A DNA stretch of 10,438 nt from Terana coerulea (Eukaryota > Basidiomycota > Agaricomycetes > Polyporales > Phanerochaetaceae), in the NCBI GenBank assembly GCA_024811115.1, contig JAKOGH010000258.1, forward strand, positions 1 to 10,438. Direction: 5' to 3'. Each line of letters opens with the position of its first letter. Position 1 is the first letter of the stretch. Below are positions 8,642 to 10,438 of the stretch, piece by piece. A program made the translations under genes and the position numbers. The notes beneath the pieces are model-generated. The model saw nothing but the letters and a program-made list of their open reading frames with translations, made no database searches and had not been told where the DNA came from.

Positions 8642-9080
8642 ATGACCTCCAATGGAATACTCATAAATCCTTCATACAGCTTGTGAGCTCATGTCACTTC
8701 ACGTCTGGATGCACGGGTACTCACCTCTCTCTATGTCATAGGGGTAGAGATGTCTTCATGCCGGAGCCAGTGCACTATTCTCCGCATTTACAAGGGAGAT
8801 TTCCGGCCAACTCGCAGTGTATAGTCAACGCTGCGGGGAAAAACGGGAGGGGCTGGATAGAAAGCACTTCAGTAAACCCTCACAACATCCCGCCGATCGG
8901 TAAGCAAATGTCTTAGCTTGCTAAGATATCAGCACTGAGAGTCGGCGAATAGGAATGCAAGAAGTCCATGAGCTACGTACTCGAGGAGATCCAAGACCCG
9001 GTCAGCCCACGAAGACTGGGACGCCGGGGTTGTCAGACGATAATCATAGTGCTAGCTGTGGCTGCTGCTGTATCATGTAA
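8642..9080 (+). CDS. Small protein with C-terminal Cys cluster and CaaX-like box, copy 2 (three exons, 108 aa)
   Basis: Function unknown. Exons are 8642-8682, 8742-8899 and 8953-9080. The introns (59 and 53 bases) have GTGAGC and GTAAGC donors and TAG acceptors. The joined frame is 327 bases and ends at TAA 9078-9080. It begins MTSNGILINPSYSL, stays hydrophilic, and ends SCGCCCIM: C105-C106-I107-M108 is the CaaX-like box, with Cys102 and Cys104 as possible palmitoylation sites. Cys40 is the only other cysteine. Against the copy at 4978 it shares SNGI near the start, MxxP(x)nY early in exon 2, RG[ND]PxP, PT, SD, H, and the CxCCCIM end. Intron phases are identical (two bases, then one base of the split codon before the intron). 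Overall identity is low, so the duplication is old but the tail and gene architecture are kept. Membrane attachment by lipid is inferred. A different frame over exon 3 gives a membrane-like translation, rejected as a shadow. Confidence 0.85.
8911..8926. repeat. Near-palindrome inside intron 2 of copy 2
   Basis: TCTTAGC (8911-8917) and GCTAAGA (8920-8926) are exact reverse complements with two bases between. They sit in the 53-base intron, 11 bases after the donor. The stem could shorten the distance from donor to branch site or affect splicing, but the two-base centre makes a full RNA stem unfavourable. Confidence 0.4.
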
Positions 9081-9390
9081 CTATACAGGAGCGTTTTTCG
9101 TGACGCTTTTCCCTATTAGCTCACAGCGTCGCCCACCCTTTTCATCAATCTCCCTGCGTCGACGGTCCTGGTTAAGTACTGTATCTTCCTTGACAATTAC
9201 ACTACAATATTCATCTGTGCATCTACGCTTGGGGCGGCTTGGCATAATACCTTCCCTATTCCACGGGAGTATGTGTACATAATCCTGGCTTTATTATGTG
9301 CAAATTATGCCTTCCCTGTTCTCTGAGTCTTAGTCTTCGAATGTGATTGAACTACAACAGTTGCTGTATTTGGAGTAAGCGATGAGTCGG

Positions 9391-9420
9391 TGATGCGTTA
9401 GATGATGCGCCGTTGATGCG
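9391..9420. repeat. Three TGATGCG copies at 11-12 base spacing
   Basis: TGATGCG occurs at 9391-9397, 9403-9409 and 9414-9420, so all copies face the same side of the helix. A related GATGAGTCGG precedes them at 9381. The outer flanks (GATGAT at 9401-9406 and ATCAT at 9422-9426) are also partly inverted. It may be a multi-site regulator target or a decayed minisatellite. Confidence 0.5.
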
Positions 9421-10316
9421 CCATCATGAGAGAGAGCGGAGCTCAAACAGCAGCATCCAACGCCTTTTAGCGCTGAAGATCACCGAGCTTGAGCTTCGCC
9501 ACTCATGGCACCTCCGAACCACTGTCCGTGAAGCACCTATCCAGTATCTTCTCTTCACTATATCTTCGCATATTGACTCGTATCATGAAGAAGTTGACGA
9601 TAAACGAAGTCCTTGGCTTGCGGCCGACCACTCCAGCTGGACCTTCAGACTCGGCGTGGACTGTGCATGCTGCCCGGAGATTGGCGTGCAGTGCACTTTC
9701 GGGACGATGGCGAGTGGCTTCCTCGTCTTCTCATCCAGAATCCAAACTCCGCTTCGCATGAATCCAAGTGCAGGATAGGGGACCGGACAAACTTACGCTT
9801 ATGTTCGTTCATAGTGCTGCTCATATACATGGGCTGGGCTTTATCCAGAACAAACGATCATCACGCAAGGCTCGCCACACAAAGCTGGGAAAATGATGAG
9901 TTATACTCAAATAATTAGCATGAGGTTGAACAGGCTCCCTACCTAGTGCCTACTCTCGACCAAGCTTAACCAAAGTGAGCCATTAACTTTCTGGTTCGAT
10001 AACCTCATCTCATAGCGGGCAGCGGTGTGATAAGCAGACTGTTGAGCTTGCCAGCAATTATTTGCAATTAGCCTGTAATGTAGCGAAGGCCGGTGAGCTT
10101 CCTGACATTGACGTTGAGCTTCATTGCAACATTTCTCGCAGTTATCACCTCGTACATCAATATGTATGAAGTTGCGAAGAGAACCCACACCTGCTGACGC
10201 CCAATGCTGGTATGTACTGCATTCACCGTTGTCCTTCCCACTTCTCCTCCACCAAGTCATGAGCTGCGTCTAATGGTGATTTTTGCAGGAACAGTGTGTC
10301 GTGAATGAAGTCAATT

Positions 10317-10344
10317 TATCTGGTTAACAGCGTATCTGGTTAAC
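10317..10344. repeat. Direct repeat TATCTGGTTAAC, two copies
   Basis: A 12-base unit at 10317-10328 is repeated exactly at 10333-10344 after AGCG, giving a 16-base period. Each unit ends in the palindrome GTTAAC. The function is unknown; it could be a replication-slippage product or a paired binding site for a gene beyond the window edge. Confidence 0.55.
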
Positions 10345-10438
10345 GAAATAAAATTCGGAAGACGCACTCCCTTCCGGCTATCCAAAGGGATCTGGATATG
10401 TCGCACGAAATGTCGATATGCTCTACCTTAAGCCGTGA

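Larger units (their letters stand above)
9081..10438. other. Gene-poor right end
   Basis: No gene is supported. Between about 9413 and 9918 all three forward frames are open for 90-120 codons, which points to base composition rather than coding. One of them contains a hydrophobic run (FIVLLIYMGWAL, near 9808-9843). A 105-codon minus-strand frame at 9943-10260 is unrecognised and contains scattered Cys and His without a clear zinc-finger spacing. Two repeat clusters lie here, at 9391-9420 and 10317-10344. The end of the window may cut a neighbouring gene, but I cannot see one. Confidence 0.5.

Noticed and set aside
4978..9080. Calling the two small proteins mating pheromone precursors
   Set aside because: The CaaX-like end fits, but both are longer than usual basidiomycete precursors, carry four tail cysteines, have no clear processing motif, and no pheromone receptor gene is in the window. 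I left this as an alternative.
4978..9080. Cysteine-rich transmembrane (CYSTM-type) or metallothionein-like proteins
   Set aside because: There is no hydrophobic segment interspersed with cysteines as in CYSTM proteins, and cysteines are confined almost entirely to the last seven residues, unlike metallothioneins.
8968..9282. 104-codon ATG frame with a hydrophobic run (TIIIVLAVAAAV), resembling a membrane protein
   Set aside because: It overlaps exon 3 of copy 2 in another frame. Its hydrophobic run comes from reading the codons before and within the Cys tail out of frame. The spliced frame has paralog support and this one does not.
9413..9918. Three overlapping forward frames of 90-121 codons
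   Set aside because: All three frames are open together and two begin at TTG rather than ATG. No family is recognisable.
9986..9997. GGTTCGATAACC resembling a tRNA B box
   Set aside because: No A box, acceptor stem or anticodon arm can be laid out around it.

Overview
The window looks like nuclear DNA of a filamentous basidiomycete, most likely an Agaricomycete. Coding frames are interrupted by very short introns of 50-60 bases with GT(G/A)(A/C/T)G(T/C)-type donors, CTAAC/CTGAC-like branch points and AG acceptors. The one recognisable long gene is a fungal alpha/beta-hydrolase lipase. There are no bacterial operons or Shine-Dalgarno sites. Taxon is inferred from gene structure and protein style, not from a database search.

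Layout, left to right. Bases 1-1221 hold no gene I can support, only small repeats and the upstream region of the lipase. Bases 1222-3077 carry a three-exon lipase of 583 residues with a readable catalytic triad (Ser194, Asp374, His396). Bases 3078-4918 are gene-poor, with one very tentative small Cys-rich three-exon gene (3350-3596) and a stretch of open but unrecognised frames containing an intron-like signature. Bases 4978-5402 and 8642-9080 carry two small genes whose frames close only after two introns each are removed. They encode 104 and 108 residues. The two proteins are paralogous and both end in a Cys cluster followed by Ile-Met, with conserved intron phases and TATA boxes at matching distances. 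The 3.2 kb between them and the last 1.35 kb hold no gene I can support, but several inverted and direct repeats.

The pair of small proteins is the main discovery. They look like low-complexity, hydrophilic polypeptides with a C-terminal lipid-anchor signal: a CaaX-like C-C-I-M box preceded by one or two more cysteines that could be palmitoylated. They have no signal peptide and no membrane segment. They resemble fungal pheromone precursors only in the C-terminal box; they are longer, and no mature peptide can be delimited. No functional link between the lipase and the small proteins can be shown from the sequence; the genes are simply neighbours on the same strand.
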